A DNA stretch of 64,000 bases, taken from positions 4,197,644 to 4,261,643 of the forward strand of contig NZ_CP035490.1 of assembly GCF_004135205.1 (NCBI RefSeq), read 5' to 3'. The notes beneath the pieces are model-generated. The model was not told the DNA's origin and made no database searches. It saw only the letters and a program-made list of their open reading frames with translations. The position numbers were made by a program, and so were the translations under genes. Source of the DNA: Hahella sp. KA22. Its GTDB lineage: Bacteria; Pseudomonadota; Gammaproteobacteria; Pseudomonadales; Oleiphilaceae. Within the stretch, counting starts at the first letter, position 1, and each line of letters starts with the position of its first letter. Positions 22,401-30,576 of this stretch are shown piece after piece.

Positions 22401-24715
22401 ACTTTCGATTGCGAAAAACTCTCCCAGGAAGTGCGCAGCTGGTTCAGAACATCGGCTTTTTTCGCCTTATTGGAATGCAGCTCCAGACAGAAATGTCCCA
22501 GACCAATGTCTTTCAGACGCCGGTGAACCACTTCCAGCGCCGCGGTTTTTTCTGACACAAACAGCACTTTCTTGCCTTTGCCCATCATGTGGGCGATAAG
22601 GTTGCCGATGGTCTGGCTTTTCCCGGTTCCCGGCGGCCCGATGATGACGAAATTCTTACCCCGATCCGCCGTGGCGATAGCGGACATCTGAGACGAGTCC
22701 GCCGGCAAAGGCGTCAGCAAATCCGCTGGCGTATATTCTTTATCAATATCGCCAGGGTCAACAAAGCGGATATCGCTTTCGTAGGGCTCTCTTGGCGTCT
22801 CCAAAAGATGCTTCACCACCGCGCTGTGTTTCAGGGACTCGGAACGATCCACCAGATCTTTCCACATTAAATACTTGGCGAAAGAGAAATGGCCCAGGAC
22901 GACATCTTCCACCACTTCGAATCCCGGCACATCTTTAATCGCATGCCTGATTTTATTCCAGACGCCCTCTACATCGATCCCGCTATGATCCTGCGGCAAG
23001 GGCCCATGCAGGCCGCTAATGTCAATGCCGAAGTCTTTCTTCAGCATTTCCAGCAACGTGGTATTAAATCTGGGGTCGTCTTCGCTGGCGGTCATTTTGA
23101 CGCCACTGCGAACGGATTTTCGCTCCAGAGAAACGGGCAGCAAGATCAACGGCGCGCGGTAGCGACGGTCGTCCTTGTCTTTCTGTTTCCAGAGCAGAAA
23201 ACCAATCGCCAGAAACAGGGTGTTAGAGCCGCCTTCTTTAAGAGAGGTCTGCGCTTTGCGATATATTTCAACCGCACGCTTGTCCAGTTCTTCTTGCGGA
23301 ATTTCAACCAGCAACTGCTTTTTCGACAACGCGTCCCGGGCATACTCCTCCTTCAAATCGTCGCCGGTGCGCTGACGGTAGATATCCTGATCTTGTTCCT
23401 GCGTCTGAAACTTGGGGAACGGCGCAATAGAAATTCTCGCCCCTGTCGCCAGCACATCTTCCAAAGCGCCAGGGTCGTTGCAGACAAAAGCCAGACTGGT
23501 TTTGCCGGGCCTGTGATTAAGCAGCGGATTACGCGCGGATAAATCCAGTAACTTGCGCTGCCAGCGTTCTAGACGACCGCTTGGGCTGCTATCGGACAGA
23601 TCTTCCTCGTCTGGAACGGAGTATGAAGGCAACGACGGCGCCTCTTCTAACCCGGGCTCTATGCTCTCAGCCTCACTGCCTGACTCATCAAACTGGGATC
23701 GCGGAGTCTGCAGACTGACTGGATTTATGCGATGCGCCCGGGCCCGACGAATATCAATGGCCGCGATGAATTCGTTATCTTTTTCCAAAGACACAGCCAG
23801 ACTCCCGGCCTGCACCGCTTTGGAGAATGGCGCAGCGGGATTCGCCGTCACCAGCGTGGTTTCTATTAAAATAAGCTCTTTCAGAGGGATACGCTGGCGA
23901 AATACCTCTGCTTCATACACCACGACGCTTGATAGATCCTCAGGCTGCAGCCACAGCCCAACCAACGCATGCCCTCTTGTTAACACCACAATGGGATTAA
24001 GCCCGGCCTGCTCCAACGCCGCGGCGAACAACAGGGTTGTGTCCAGGCAGGTAGCCACCTTATTGGCCTCTATCTGATTCGGCAGCCGAATTTTTTGGCC
24101 GTTGCGCTCAAAGCTGGCGGGAGGAAGCGCATACCCTATTTGTAGTTTGACAATGGCGGAGTAAATCGCGGAGGCGATCAGCCATACCCGCTCCCGGCTT
24201 TTAGAGTGATAGCCGTCAATAGCGTCCGGCTTGCCCGCCGTTCGCAACACTTTGCCTGCCTGTCCCAGCAAGCGATCTACAGCGGAGTCATTAGGCGTAC
24301 AAAAAGCGGCTAACAGTTCCGGCATAAAGCCTGCGCCGCCCCATTCATTGGAGGCCAGTAGCTCAACGTCAACCGCCTGCTCTGCAAGAAGCTCATCTGC
24401 ACGGTTGACGCGAATATTGAGGCTTCCACGCATAGACTCGGACAAACCAAATAAAAAGCCGCCGTCCAACTCCAAGTCACGATCCTTTATCACGATTTGT
24501 CCGTCTGCGGAGAGACTGTCTATCGTCCAGGTTTTCTTTTTGAGGAACGCTGGAGCGGCGTCCAATGTGACGACCAGATTATGGAGATCATCAGCGCTCG
24601 AATTCTCGATTTTTAACTCGCGCAACACGGCATAAGCGCTCTGGTGGCAAGCAAAATTGATCTTTTCGACTAAGGTTGCGTGGATTTTGAGCAGCGACGC
24701 GTCCTGACCAGACAT
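19463..24715 (-). CDS. DUF4011-helicase-Vsr-like nuclease antiphage protein (Hhe type)
   Basis: Very large protein (1750 aa) with the layout of the single-gene antiphage protein called Hhe. An N-terminal region with a transglutaminase-like part (about 180-290) is followed by a DUF4011 domain beginning GRLERWQRKLLDLSARNPLL. A superfamily 1 helicase motor has Walker A IIGPPGTGKSQTIGN near residue 700, Walker B VVIFDEASQITVWD near 1330, and motifs VAGDPKQMPP and LNVAMTRARSEM. A C-terminal Vsr/MTES_1575-like endonuclease starts at about 1630 (FESPFEIAVARAL, YRIDLGIVHP, GVECDGAMYH). An AGGG-type ribosome-binding site favours the ATG at 24715 over 24730. It lies next to the cassette cluster. Confidence 0.85.
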   Translation of the reverse strand: MSGQDASLLKIHATLVEKINFACHQSAYAVLRELKIENSSADDLHNLVVTLDAAPAFLKKKTWTIDSLSADGQIVIKDRDLELDGGFLFGLSESMRGSLNIRVNRADELLAEQAVDVELLASNEWGGAGFMPELLAAFCTPNDSAVDRLLGQAGKVLRTAGKPDAIDGYHSKSRERVWLIASAIYSAIVKLQIGYALPPASFERNGQKIRLPNQIEANKVATCLDTTLLFAAALEQAGLNPIVVLTRGHALVGLWLQPEDLSSVVVYEAEVFRQRIPLKELILIETTLVTANPAAPFSKAVQAGSLAVSLEKDNEFIAAIDIRRARAHRINPVSLQTPRSQFDESGSEAESIEPGLEEAPSLPSYSVPDEEDLSDSSPSGRLERWQRKLLDLSARNPLLNHRPGKTSLAFVCNDPGALEDVLATGARISIAPFPKFQTQEQDQDIYRQRTGDDLKEEYARDALSKKQLLVEIPQEELDKRAVEIYRKAQTSLKEGGSNTLFLAIGFLLWKQKDKDDRRYRAPLILLPVSLERKSVRSGVKMTASEDDPRFNTTLLEMLKKDFGIDISGLHGPLPQDHSGIDVEGVWNKIRHAIKDVPGFEVVEDVVLGHFSFAKYLMWKDLVDRSESLKHSAVVKHLLETPREPYESDIRFVDPGDIDKEYTPADLLTPLPADSSQMSAIATADRGKNFVIIGPPGTGKSQTIGNLIAHMMGKGKKVLFVSEKTAALEVVHRRLKDIGLGHFCLELHSNKAKKADVLNQLRTSWESFSQSKVNAWQAEAERLKALRDRLNQVVNALHKRRRNGLTAHYAIGVKVRDNELAAKVKLNWPNADYHDDSQLQKLREAAELLGIQAKAVGDIVDHPLKVIAHFDWRPQWQEEVVGAARQLQACAKQAAKDLTAFEGALGVSFGDADLSKLSAVEELGQVLLDSYRTQASFALEPDGPDRLEALEEAVGQLKIYIDAQSRLSCKYEALAWKKLDADSLDIQWRDANQTWWPKSFFAKRKVLKQMRQNGALGDPDPNNDIPVLKQLRTTGEYIDRLDGMLKGLRDWNAHDSDPDVIASLKLLGSRARIAVSKLADDADALIFLRSKIRGLLYEANDLLAPEASVGRGISDFISSLERFKTISEQFEGLIGNTLSGHLQGEQSALNAIDELCKGLIERHHSMKDWCGWVRRRSEALDHQMGPLVEALENGDVNPEDVIEVFEAAYCAWWSSAVIGEDEVLRTFSSPEHESAILHFRDLDTQFSELTAQYIAAKLAGEIPDPDDIKRSSSWGVLRHELQKKTRHKPVREMMEEIPDVVTSLAPCLMMSPLSIAQFLSAEQALFDVVIFDEASQITVWDAVGSLARGKQVIVAGDPKQMPPTNFFARSDDDPDGDIDAEGDLESILDELIGASIPQRVLNLHYRSRRESLIAFSNSRYYDSSLITFPAPVHPDKGVSLVRPEGFYARGKARHNQGEAKAIVAEIVRRITSTDPKVRTQSIGVVTFNTEQQTLIEDLLDKARSDDPSIEWAFSEESTLEPVFVKNLETVQGDERDVILFSITYGPDESDHVTMNFGPLNRNGGERRLNVAMTRARSEMIVFSTMKPERIDLSRTQARAVADLKHFLEYAERGASALGAAVHGSIGDFESPFEIAVARALQDKGWIIHPQIGVSAYRIDLGIVHPDAPGLYLAGVECDGAMYHSSAYARERDKIRQAVLEGLGWTLFRVWSTDWWTNKAKALEDLHAMLQRHLEKVREEEARKEAGEEVVS

Positions 24716-24938
24716 GGGCTTGTCCCTCATATCGACAATACATCTATAAAACGACGGTGATCAGCCCCTGACGGCGGTATAAATGAGTAACATTTTCTCG
24801 GGCCAGGGACGGTTGCATACAGTATAGGGATTTGAGTTCTCCACGCAGAACTTTATTACCGGCTTGCCTGCCCTATGTCATGGCGGCGTAAGCAGGGCTC
24901 GAAGACTGTCTCTTATGCTTTATCAAACGCTCACAACC

Positions 24939-25766
24939 TCATATTGAAAAACGACCCAACCTCCCCCGCTGCAACCAATTCTCCTGCGCATACTCACAAG
25001 CCCCGTCGACCACATGAAACGTCAGGGCGATGCGGGATTTGTCGGAGCGGTTGGGAGCGCTGTAGTGTGGCAGATGACCATGAAATACCAGCAAACTGCC
25101 GGCCTTGACGGGCATAGGGGTTCCGCTTTCAGTTGGCCAGGGCTGATCGCTCAGAGGTCGCATGCTTAGATCGCCCTGTTCGCACAAGTAGCGTTCGCGC
25201 AAGGGGCCTTGATGACCGCCGGGCTCCAGCCAGAGACAGCCGTTTTGCAAGGTGGCGTCCTCCAGGGCGAACCAGTAGGTAATAACGCTGGTCGGTTCGG
25301 TGTAGAAAAAAGTGGCGTCCTGATGCCAGGTGACTTCCCCGCCGATGCGCGGTTGCTTGAAGATCACCATGGTCTGATACAGCGAGGGGTGTGATTGCCC
25401 CAAATCTCGGGCGATATCGCCGAACTCGCGGCGCTGCGCGAAGCGTTTAAAGACCGGGTCCAAGTCATGCAGCGCGTGACCGATTTTGTTGATGGACTGC
25501 GCCCGCGGCTGCAGCAACTCTCCTTCGAGACTAAAGGCTTCCTCTTCGAAAAAGCAGCGAATCGTTTCCGCGGAACCAAGAAAATACGCGTTATTGATCT
25601 GAGCGCGATCAATGGTGGAAAAACGCGCGGCTTGTTCCAGATTGTCTTCATCGATGATGGCGTAGGCGCGTGCGATTAACGCCTCACGCTCCGGCTGCGT
25701 CACCAAATCCGGAAACAGTAGATAACCATCCTTTGCATACTGGGCTTTTTGTTGTTCTGACAGCAT
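24939..25766 (-). CDS. phytanoyl-CoA dioxygenase family Fe(II)/2-oxoglutarate oxygenase
   Basis: Oxygenase of 275 aa in the PhyH family. The iron-binding facial triad is visible as WHQDATFF (His-x-Asp) and the distal His in HYSAPNRSDKSRIALTFH, where the Arg is the 2-oxoglutarate-binding residue position. The YLLFPDLV opening and LWLEPGGHQGPL segment are typical. An AAGGA ribosome-binding site 8 nt upstream supports the ATG at 25766 rather than 25796. The substrate is unknown; family members hydroxylate lipids, amino acids and secondary metabolites. It appears monocistronic; the 260 bp upstream hold only a short GGGAGC / GCTCCC hairpin. Confidence 0.85.
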   Translation of the reverse strand: MLSEQQKAQYAKDGYLLFPDLVTQPEREALIARAYAIIDEDNLEQAARFSTIDRAQINNAYFLGSAETIRCFFEEEAFSLEGELLQPRAQSINKIGHALHDLDPVFKRFAQRREFGDIARDLGQSHPSLYQTMVIFKQPRIGGEVTWHQDATFFYTEPTSVITYWFALEDATLQNGCLWLEPGGHQGPLRERYLCEQGDLSMRPLSDQPWPTESGTPMPVKAGSLLVFHGHLPHYSAPNRSDKSRIALTFHVVDGACEYAQENWLQRGRLGRFSI

Positions 25767-26056
25767 CTCATTAGTCCTTGTCTGATATTCCGACATAGCC
25801 CAAGCCTTTGGCTATCACGCTTAGCGCAGGAATATGGGGAGATAAATTCAAGCCAGTGTAACGGATGCGTTAAATTCGCGACAACCTTAAATTTATCAGC
25901 TGCTTATGCAAGAAACTAAAAGCGGTTGAGAGGAGATGACGGACTGCGTAGGAGGATGAACTAAGGCGTATCAAATCGAAAAAACGCCAGCTAACCACCT
26001 AAGTCCAGGGAGCGAGGAATGCTCCCCGGAAAGCAGTCTGGCCGGCGATCGATGTC

Positions 26057-26602
26057 TTATCTGAGTTTTAGCTGGAAATTTTTCATGTCCAGTTTGCCAA
26101 CGGCTTTTTTCGGCTCACCGCCGTATATGCCGCCATACATTCCCTGAGCTTCTCTTTCAAAGTCCGATGCGATGCCTTTCAGGTCGTCGCGGCAGGCGAG
26201 CCAATGCACATGACAGACAGCGCCGTTGGGCCTGATGGAATTCAGGATATCTTTAAGGTGTACGTACCAGTGGGTGACGCGATCCTTAACGGCGCAGTTC
26301 AACTGATCACGCAAGTTGGCGCCGATATAGTGCGGGGGAATCAGGGGATGCAGAGAGTCGTAACCAACTTTGGACTTGATGCCGCCAGGGTGCGCCAGAC
26401 GGTAGTTACGGCAACGTTGCGGACCTCTTTCATGGCTGAAGTCCGGATGCGCGACCGCCTGTCCGGCTCTGACCGCACTCTCCCAACTGCTGTCGAACTT
26501 TTTGGTGTGAGGACAGTAAAAATGGAGCACCACATTCCTCGGCATATCGAAGTAACCATCTTCTTCCAGCCAGCCGCCATGTCCAATCAAATAGACTTCC
26601 AT
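26057..26602 (-). CDS. hypothetical protein, possible Stv-type domain, 181 aa
   Basis: Not securely recognised. The opening EVYLIGHGGWLEEDGYFDMP followed by VVLHFYCPHTKKF resembles a domain seen in putative polymorphic or adhesin-like proteins (Stv). The middle is His-rich (VAHPDFSHERGPQRC, SLHPLIPPHYIGAN) and contains WYVHLKDILNSIRPNGAVCHV and HWLACRDDLKG. There is no signal peptide. The frame is open upstream to 26692, but the ATG at 26602 has an AAGGA ribosome-binding site and starts the conserved part. The many His and Cys residues could bind metal. Orphan gene; function unknown. Confidence 0.6.
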   Translation of the reverse strand: MEVYLIGHGGWLEEDGYFDMPRNVVLHFYCPHTKKFDSSWESAVRAGQAVAHPDFSHERGPQRCRNYRLAHPGGIKSKVGYDSLHPLIPPHYIGANLRDQLNCAVKDRVTHWYVHLKDILNSIRPNGAVCHVHWLACRDDLKGIASDFEREAQGMYGGIYGGEPKKAVGKLDMKNFQLKLR

Positions 26603-26716
26603 ATTGTTATCCTTTTTCTTTCTGTTGATGTGTTTGATAAAAATTATCAATACAGGTAGCGAGCTTTCAGAAGCACTCCCCGTCACATCCATTACAAATT
26701 GTTACTTTTTATTTGA

Positions 26717-27631
26717 TCAGTCCAATGACGCCGCGACGGATTTAATCAGATTACGCAGCCAGACTTGCGCGGGGTGAGTGTCGTTGCGACGATGCCAAAT
26801 CAGCCCAAACCAGACTTCCGCCAATACGACAGGGGGTGGAAACAACGCCAATGCACCCTGAGCTGGCGAGTTCAGCGCCACCCTTTTCAACAAGGTCGTC
26901 ACCAGGTCGGTTTGCGCCACGATCATTGGCGCGGCGAACATCTGCGGCAGCGACAAAGCAATCTCGCGCCTTAGATTCATCAACGCCAGCGCCTGGTCCA
27001 CTACGCCATGACGGTCCCCTTCCGGCGACACCAGAACATGCTCCAAAGACAGATAAGTCTGTAAATCCATGCCCCGACGGGCGGCTGGATGGTCGCGACG
27101 AATAGCCGTCACAAACTCGTCCTTCAGAATAGGCTGCGTAATGATGCGGCCCTCCTGCTGAGTGGGCGGAACGCCAATCGCCGCATCGATTTCTCCCGCA
27201 TCCAGAAGATCAACGGCGCTATCGCGGGAGGTGAACTCAACCACCTTCAACTCCACCCCCCTCGCCTGCTGTTTAAGGGCCTTTTGCAACAGCGGCAGCA
27301 GCACAAATGCAGGGTAATCCGACAGTCCCAAAGTGAAGGTAATGGCGGCCTCCTCCGGCGCAAAGGCGGGCTGTTTGACCAGCGCCGTTTCAATGTGTCG
27401 CAACGCTTGCGCCACCGGCGCTTCCAAGTCTCTGGCCCGAGCCGTTGGAAGCAGCCCTTCGCTGCTGCGAATGAAAAGCGGATCGCCAGTCAGTTTACGC
27501 AGGCGGGCCAGCGCCGCGCTCATGGCGGGCTGGCTGACGCCCACTTGCGTCGCCGCCCGGCTGACGTTTCTTTCTTTCATCAAGGCGTCAAAGGCGGCCA
27601 GCAGATTCAGATCTATACCATGAAAATCCAT
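26717..27631 (-). CDS. LysR family transcriptional regulator
   Basis: LysR-type regulator of 304 aa, of the NahR/NodD-like branch (starts DLNLLAAFDALMKERNVSRA). HTH at about 17-65 (AATQVGVSQPAMSAALARLR, LFIRSSEGLLPTARA), then a periplasmic-binding-type effector domain. It is divergent from the oxidoreductase/ester-cyclase/SDR operon, 86 bp apart, and is its most likely regulator. No clean T-N11-A palindrome could be singled out in the gap, although TATCG/GATA-type elements occur. Confidence 0.9.
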   Translation of the reverse strand: MDFHGIDLNLLAAFDALMKERNVSRAATQVGVSQPAMSAALARLRKLTGDPLFIRSSEGLLPTARARDLEAPVAQALRHIETALVKQPAFAPEEAAITFTLGLSDYPAFVLLPLLQKALKQQARGVELKVVEFTSRDSAVDLLDAGEIDAAIGVPPTQQEGRIITQPILKDEFVTAIRRDHPAARRGMDLQTYLSLEHVLVSPEGDRHGVVDQALALMNLRREIALSLPQMFAAPMIVAQTDLVTTLLKRVALNSPAQGALALFPPPVVLAEVWFGLIWHRRNDTHPAQVWLRNLIKSVAASLD

Positions 27632-27717
27632 AAAACTGATAAAGCTCTATATCGTTTATTTGTTGGATAAATATTCTTCCTCATTTCAGAATCAGTCAAC
27701 CCAATCAGCACACAGGT

Positions 27718-28650
27718 ATGACGATGAAAGCATTACGAATCCATTCATTCGGAACCCCAGATCAAGCTCAGTTGCAAGATTTCACGCCGTCACATCCCGG
27801 ACCCGGCGAAATCCTTATCAGAACCGAAGCCGCCAGCATTAACCCGCTGGATATCAAAATGATCGGCGGATACATGCAGCCGGTGTTTCCCGTAGATCTT
27901 CCCTACACGCCCGGCACAGATATCGCCGGTGTAGTGGCGGAGACAGGTCCTGACGTGGAAACCTTTAAAGCAGGCGACCGGGTTTGCGGCCGCCTGACGC
28001 CCTCCGCCGGCGGCGGCTTCGCGGAGGCCGCTGTTGCGCCAGCCCATGATTTTTGTCTGATGCCGGCGGATATGAGCTTCGAACAGGCCGCCGCCCTGCC
28101 CACTGCCGCTGGTACGGCCTGGCTGGCGTTGTTCGACGTTGGCGAGCTGCGCGCTGGAATCCGGGTGTTGATTCACGCAGCAGCCGGCGGTGTGGGCGCT
28201 TTCGCAGTGCAGTTCGCCAAGCAGGCGGGAGCCTATGTGATCGCCACCGCCTCCGCGAAAAACCATCCCTTGTTGAAAGAGCTTGGCGCCGATGAGTGCA
28301 TTGATTACCGGCAGGACGGCTCCTTTACTCAGTTCGAGGGTTCCGTGGATCTGGTTCTCGACGGGGTGGGCGGCGCAGCGACGGAGCGCTCCTGGAGCCT
28401 GATCAGGCCTGGGGGCGTTCTGGCGTCGCTAGTGGATCACAGCATTCAGTCGCAAGGCGATATACGGGGAACGGCAGTGTTCTTCCAAAACGACGCGACC
28501 TCCCTGAAAAAGATTATCACCCGCTTCAGTGAACGAAGGTTGCAGATCGTTCTTGACGCCATTCATCCGCTCGACCAGGCGCACGCCGCGCTACAACAGG
28601 TCGCCGCCGGACACACCAGGGGCAAAGTGATAATACGGACGTCACGGTAA
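27718..28650 (+). CDS. zinc-type alcohol dehydrogenase / quinone oxidoreductase family protein
   Basis: Medium-chain reductase of 310 aa. GroES-like domain with EAASINPLDIKMIGGY and LPYTPGTDIAGVV, then a Rossmann domain with the NADP-binding motif IHAAAGGVGAFAVQFAKQ (about 155-172) and the C-terminal DQAHAALQQVAAGHTRGKVI. Zinc ligands are lacking. It is the first gene of an apparent three-gene operon with an exported ester-cyclase-like protein and an SDR, controlled by the divergent LysR. This suggests reduction of an alpha,beta-unsaturated or quinone compound; the substrate is unknown. Confidence 0.9.
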   Translation: MTMKALRIHSFGTPDQAQLQDFTPSHPGPGEILIRTEAASINPLDIKMIGGYMQPVFPVDLPYTPGTDIAGVVAETGPDVETFKAGDRVCGRLTPSAGGGFAEAAVAPAHDFCLMPADMSFEQAAALPTAAGTAWLALFDVGELRAGIRVLIHAAAGGVGAFAVQFAKQAGAYVIATASAKNHPLLKELGADECIDYRQDGSFTQFEGSVDLVLDGVGGAATERSWSLIRPGGVLASLVDHSIQSQGDIRGTAVFFQNDATSLKKIITRFSERRLQIVLDAIHPLDQAHAALQQVAAGHTRGKVIIRTSR

Positions 28651-28727
28651 GGCGCATCATTCAGCGACCTTCACGCTGTTGACTCTTCCCTGCTTTCCGC
28701 CACCTTCTGAATAAACGAGATGACATC

Positions 28728-29204
28728 ATGAACAAAATTGCCTCACAGATCGCCGCCGCTACGCTGGCGGCCACAGCAAGTTCCACCCAAGCAGCGGATA
28801 TCGATGTAGTGCGCAACTTCTACCAAAGTGTGTTGAGCGCGACCTCCACTCCCGACCTCGCAGAACGGATGGCGGCGGTGCTGTCGCCAGACTGGCGCAG
28901 TATCGGCGACTACGCCAGCCCCGAGAAAACCCGCGACCGTTTTCTGTCGCAACTGCAAGCGATGGGAACTACCGCACCGGATTTAACTTGGACCATTGAG
29001 GAGATTCTTCAGGACGGCAACCGCTTCATTGTCCGCGGACGCGCTTTTGCTACGCCGGTCAAACCCTTTCTGGGCGCCATCCCGAGCGGCAAGTCTTTCG
29101 AAATAATGGCCATTGATATTCACACGGTTGAGAACAGCAGGATCGTCATGAGCTATCACGTAGAGGACTGGCTCGGCGCCCTTGAGCAGCTTAAAGCGGA
29201 ATAA
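28728..29204 (+). CDS. exported SnoaL/ester-cyclase-like protein
   Basis: Protein of 158 aa with a signal peptide (residues 1-23, MNKIASQIAAATLAATASST then QA before ADID). The mature part is an NTF2-like cone of the SnoaL/ester cyclase type: VVRNFYQSVLSATSTPDLAE, DWRSIGDYASPEKTRDRFLS, TWTIEEILQDGNRFIVRGRA, and MSYHVEDWLGALEQL at the end. Many such proteins have no known enzymatic activity. It lies 78 bp after the oxidoreductase and 17 bp before the SDR start, so it is the middle gene of the operon. Confidence 0.8.
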   Translation: MNKIASQIAAATLAATASSTQAADIDVVRNFYQSVLSATSTPDLAERMAAVLSPDWRSIGDYASPEKTRDRFLSQLQAMGTTAPDLTWTIEEILQDGNRFIVRGRAFATPVKPFLGAIPSGKSFEIMAIDIHTVENSRIVMSYHVEDWLGALEQLKAE

Positions 29205-29220
29205 ACGCCAGGGAGAACCG

Positions 29221-29961
29221 ATGAGAATGAATAGAAAACGTGTCGCTATCGTGACGGGAAGTTCCCGTGGAATAGGCCGTGAAATAGCTAAAACACTTGC
29301 CGAAGAAGGATTTAGCGTAGTGATTAACTACGTTAAAAACCAATCACAAGCTAATGATTTAGTTGATCTAATTAGGTCCTCACAAGGTGAAGCCATGGCG
29401 ATCCAGGGAGATGTGTCCTCCCCTTCCCAAGTGTCGGCGCTATTTGAACAAGCGCACGAGTGCTTCGGCGCGGTGGATGTCGTGGTCAGCAATGCCGGCG
29501 TCATGGAGCCGGCGCCAATTATGTCAACCAGCGTTGCGGCATTGGATCGAATAATCGCCACCAACTTGCGAGGCAGCTTCCTGGTCATGGCGGAGGCCGC
29601 CCAGCGGCTATCCGCAGGCGGGCGCATCATCGTAATGTCATCCAGCGTAATCGCAAAAGCGACCCCGGAATACGGCCCCTATATCGCCTCCAAGGCGGCA
29701 TTGGAGAGCTTGGTTCCGGTGCTCGCCAATGAACTGCGCGGCAGAGGCGTAACGGTAAACGCCGTGGCGCCAGGCCCCGTCGCGACTGACCTTTTCTTGT
29801 CTGGAAAATCCCAGGAACAGCTCGACGCTTTGGCCGTCGCCGCCCCTCTTGAGCGCCTGGGTACGCCGCAAGACATTGCTCGGGCGGTCTGCTTTCTCGC
29901 CAGCGACGGCGGAGCCTGGGTCAATGCTCAGGTAATCAGAGTCAATGGAGGATTTGTTTGA
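29221..29961 (+). CDS. short-chain dehydrogenase/reductase (SDR)
   Basis: Classical SDR of 246 aa. Cofactor motif TGSSRGIGREIA near the N terminus, NNAG-like VSNAGVMEP, catalytic Ser in VIVMSSSVIAK and the YxxxK pair in YGPYIASKAALE, then VNAVAPGPVATDLF. The end FLASDGGAWVNAQVIRVNGG is typical. It probably uses NADP and reduces a carbonyl. The frame is open from 29182, but the ATG at 29221 has a GGGAGA ribosome-binding site 5 nt upstream. Last gene of the LysR-linked operon. Confidence 0.92.
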   Translation: MRMNRKRVAIVTGSSRGIGREIAKTLAEEGFSVVINYVKNQSQANDLVDLIRSSQGEAMAIQGDVSSPSQVSALFEQAHECFGAVDVVVSNAGVMEPAPIMSTSVAALDRIIATNLRGSFLVMAEAAQRLSAGGRIIVMSSSVIAKATPEYGPYIASKAALESLVPVLANELRGRGVTVNAVAPGPVATDLFLSGKSQEQLDALAVAAPLERLGTPQDIARAVCFLASDGGAWVNAQVIRVNGGFV

Positions 29962-30036
29962 GCCAGAGAACGGCGGCTTTTCAGCAGCCGTTTAGCCCCT
30001 GAGTAGAATTGTAAAGATACGTTTCCGCTCATTTAC

Positions 30037-30074
30037 TTAGCTTGCTAAGCATATTATATTGTTTAGCATGCTAA
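30037..30074. promoter_or_regulatory. two palindromic operators before the MarR gene
   Basis: TTAGCTTGCTAA (30037-30048) and TTAGCATGCTAA (30063-30074) share the form TTAGC-NN-GCTAA with centres 26 bp apart. The AT-rich TATTATATT between them resembles a -10. They lie 20-57 bp before the MarR ATG, the standard place for MarR autorepression. Confidence 0.75.
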
Positions 30075-30093
30075 CTAAATTGAGCACCTCGCC

Positions 30094-30549
30094 ATGAACC
30101 CACCTTCCAATACCTTCAAAGATCTTTCCCTTGCGGAGCAGCTTGGCCGCGTTTCACGCCTTTGGAAGATGACCGCTGACCGGGAGCTGGCCCCGCTGGG
30201 CCTGACCTATCCGCGCTGGACCGCGTTATTGAAGCTGCAGCGTCTGGGCGACAACATCAGCCAGAAGCAGTTGGCGGAGGCGCTGGAAATTGAGTTGGCG
30301 TCGCTGATGCGCACGCTAAAGCAGTTGGAGGATCAGTCTCTCGTTCAGCGGCATTGCTGCGCTCACGACAAACGGGCGCGCATCGTGAGCCTGACGGATG
30401 CAGGCAAATCACTGATCGCGCAAATGGAAGCCCACATACTCAAAGTGCGCCGGCGCTTGCTGAACCAGATTGATGAAGACGATCAGAAAAAGCTCGGCGC
30501 CATGCTGGAGCAAATCGCCTTAAACGCCCTTGAGTTTCAGAACCCGTAG
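30094..30549 (+). CDS. MarR family transcriptional regulator
   Basis: MarR/SlyA-like dimeric repressor of 151 aa. The winged helix is seen in ISQKQLAEALEIELASLMRT, LKQLEDQSLVQRHCCAHDKR and RARIVSLTDAGKSLIAQME, with dimerisation helices at both ends. The double Cys at HCCAHDKR could be oxidant-sensitive, which is a guess. It heads an operon with an HlyD-like adaptor and a DUF2955 membrane protein, so it probably represses this efflux system through the two upstream palindromes. Confidence 0.92.
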   Translation: MNPPSNTFKDLSLAEQLGRVSRLWKMTADRELAPLGLTYPRWTALLKLQRLGDNISQKQLAEALEIELASLMRTLKQLEDQSLVQRHCCAHDKRARIVSLTDAGKSLIAQMEAHILKVRRRLLNQIDEDDQKKLGAMLEQIALNALEFQNP

Positions 30550-30576
30550 TCCCTTTATTGAAAGAAGTAAGAGTGT

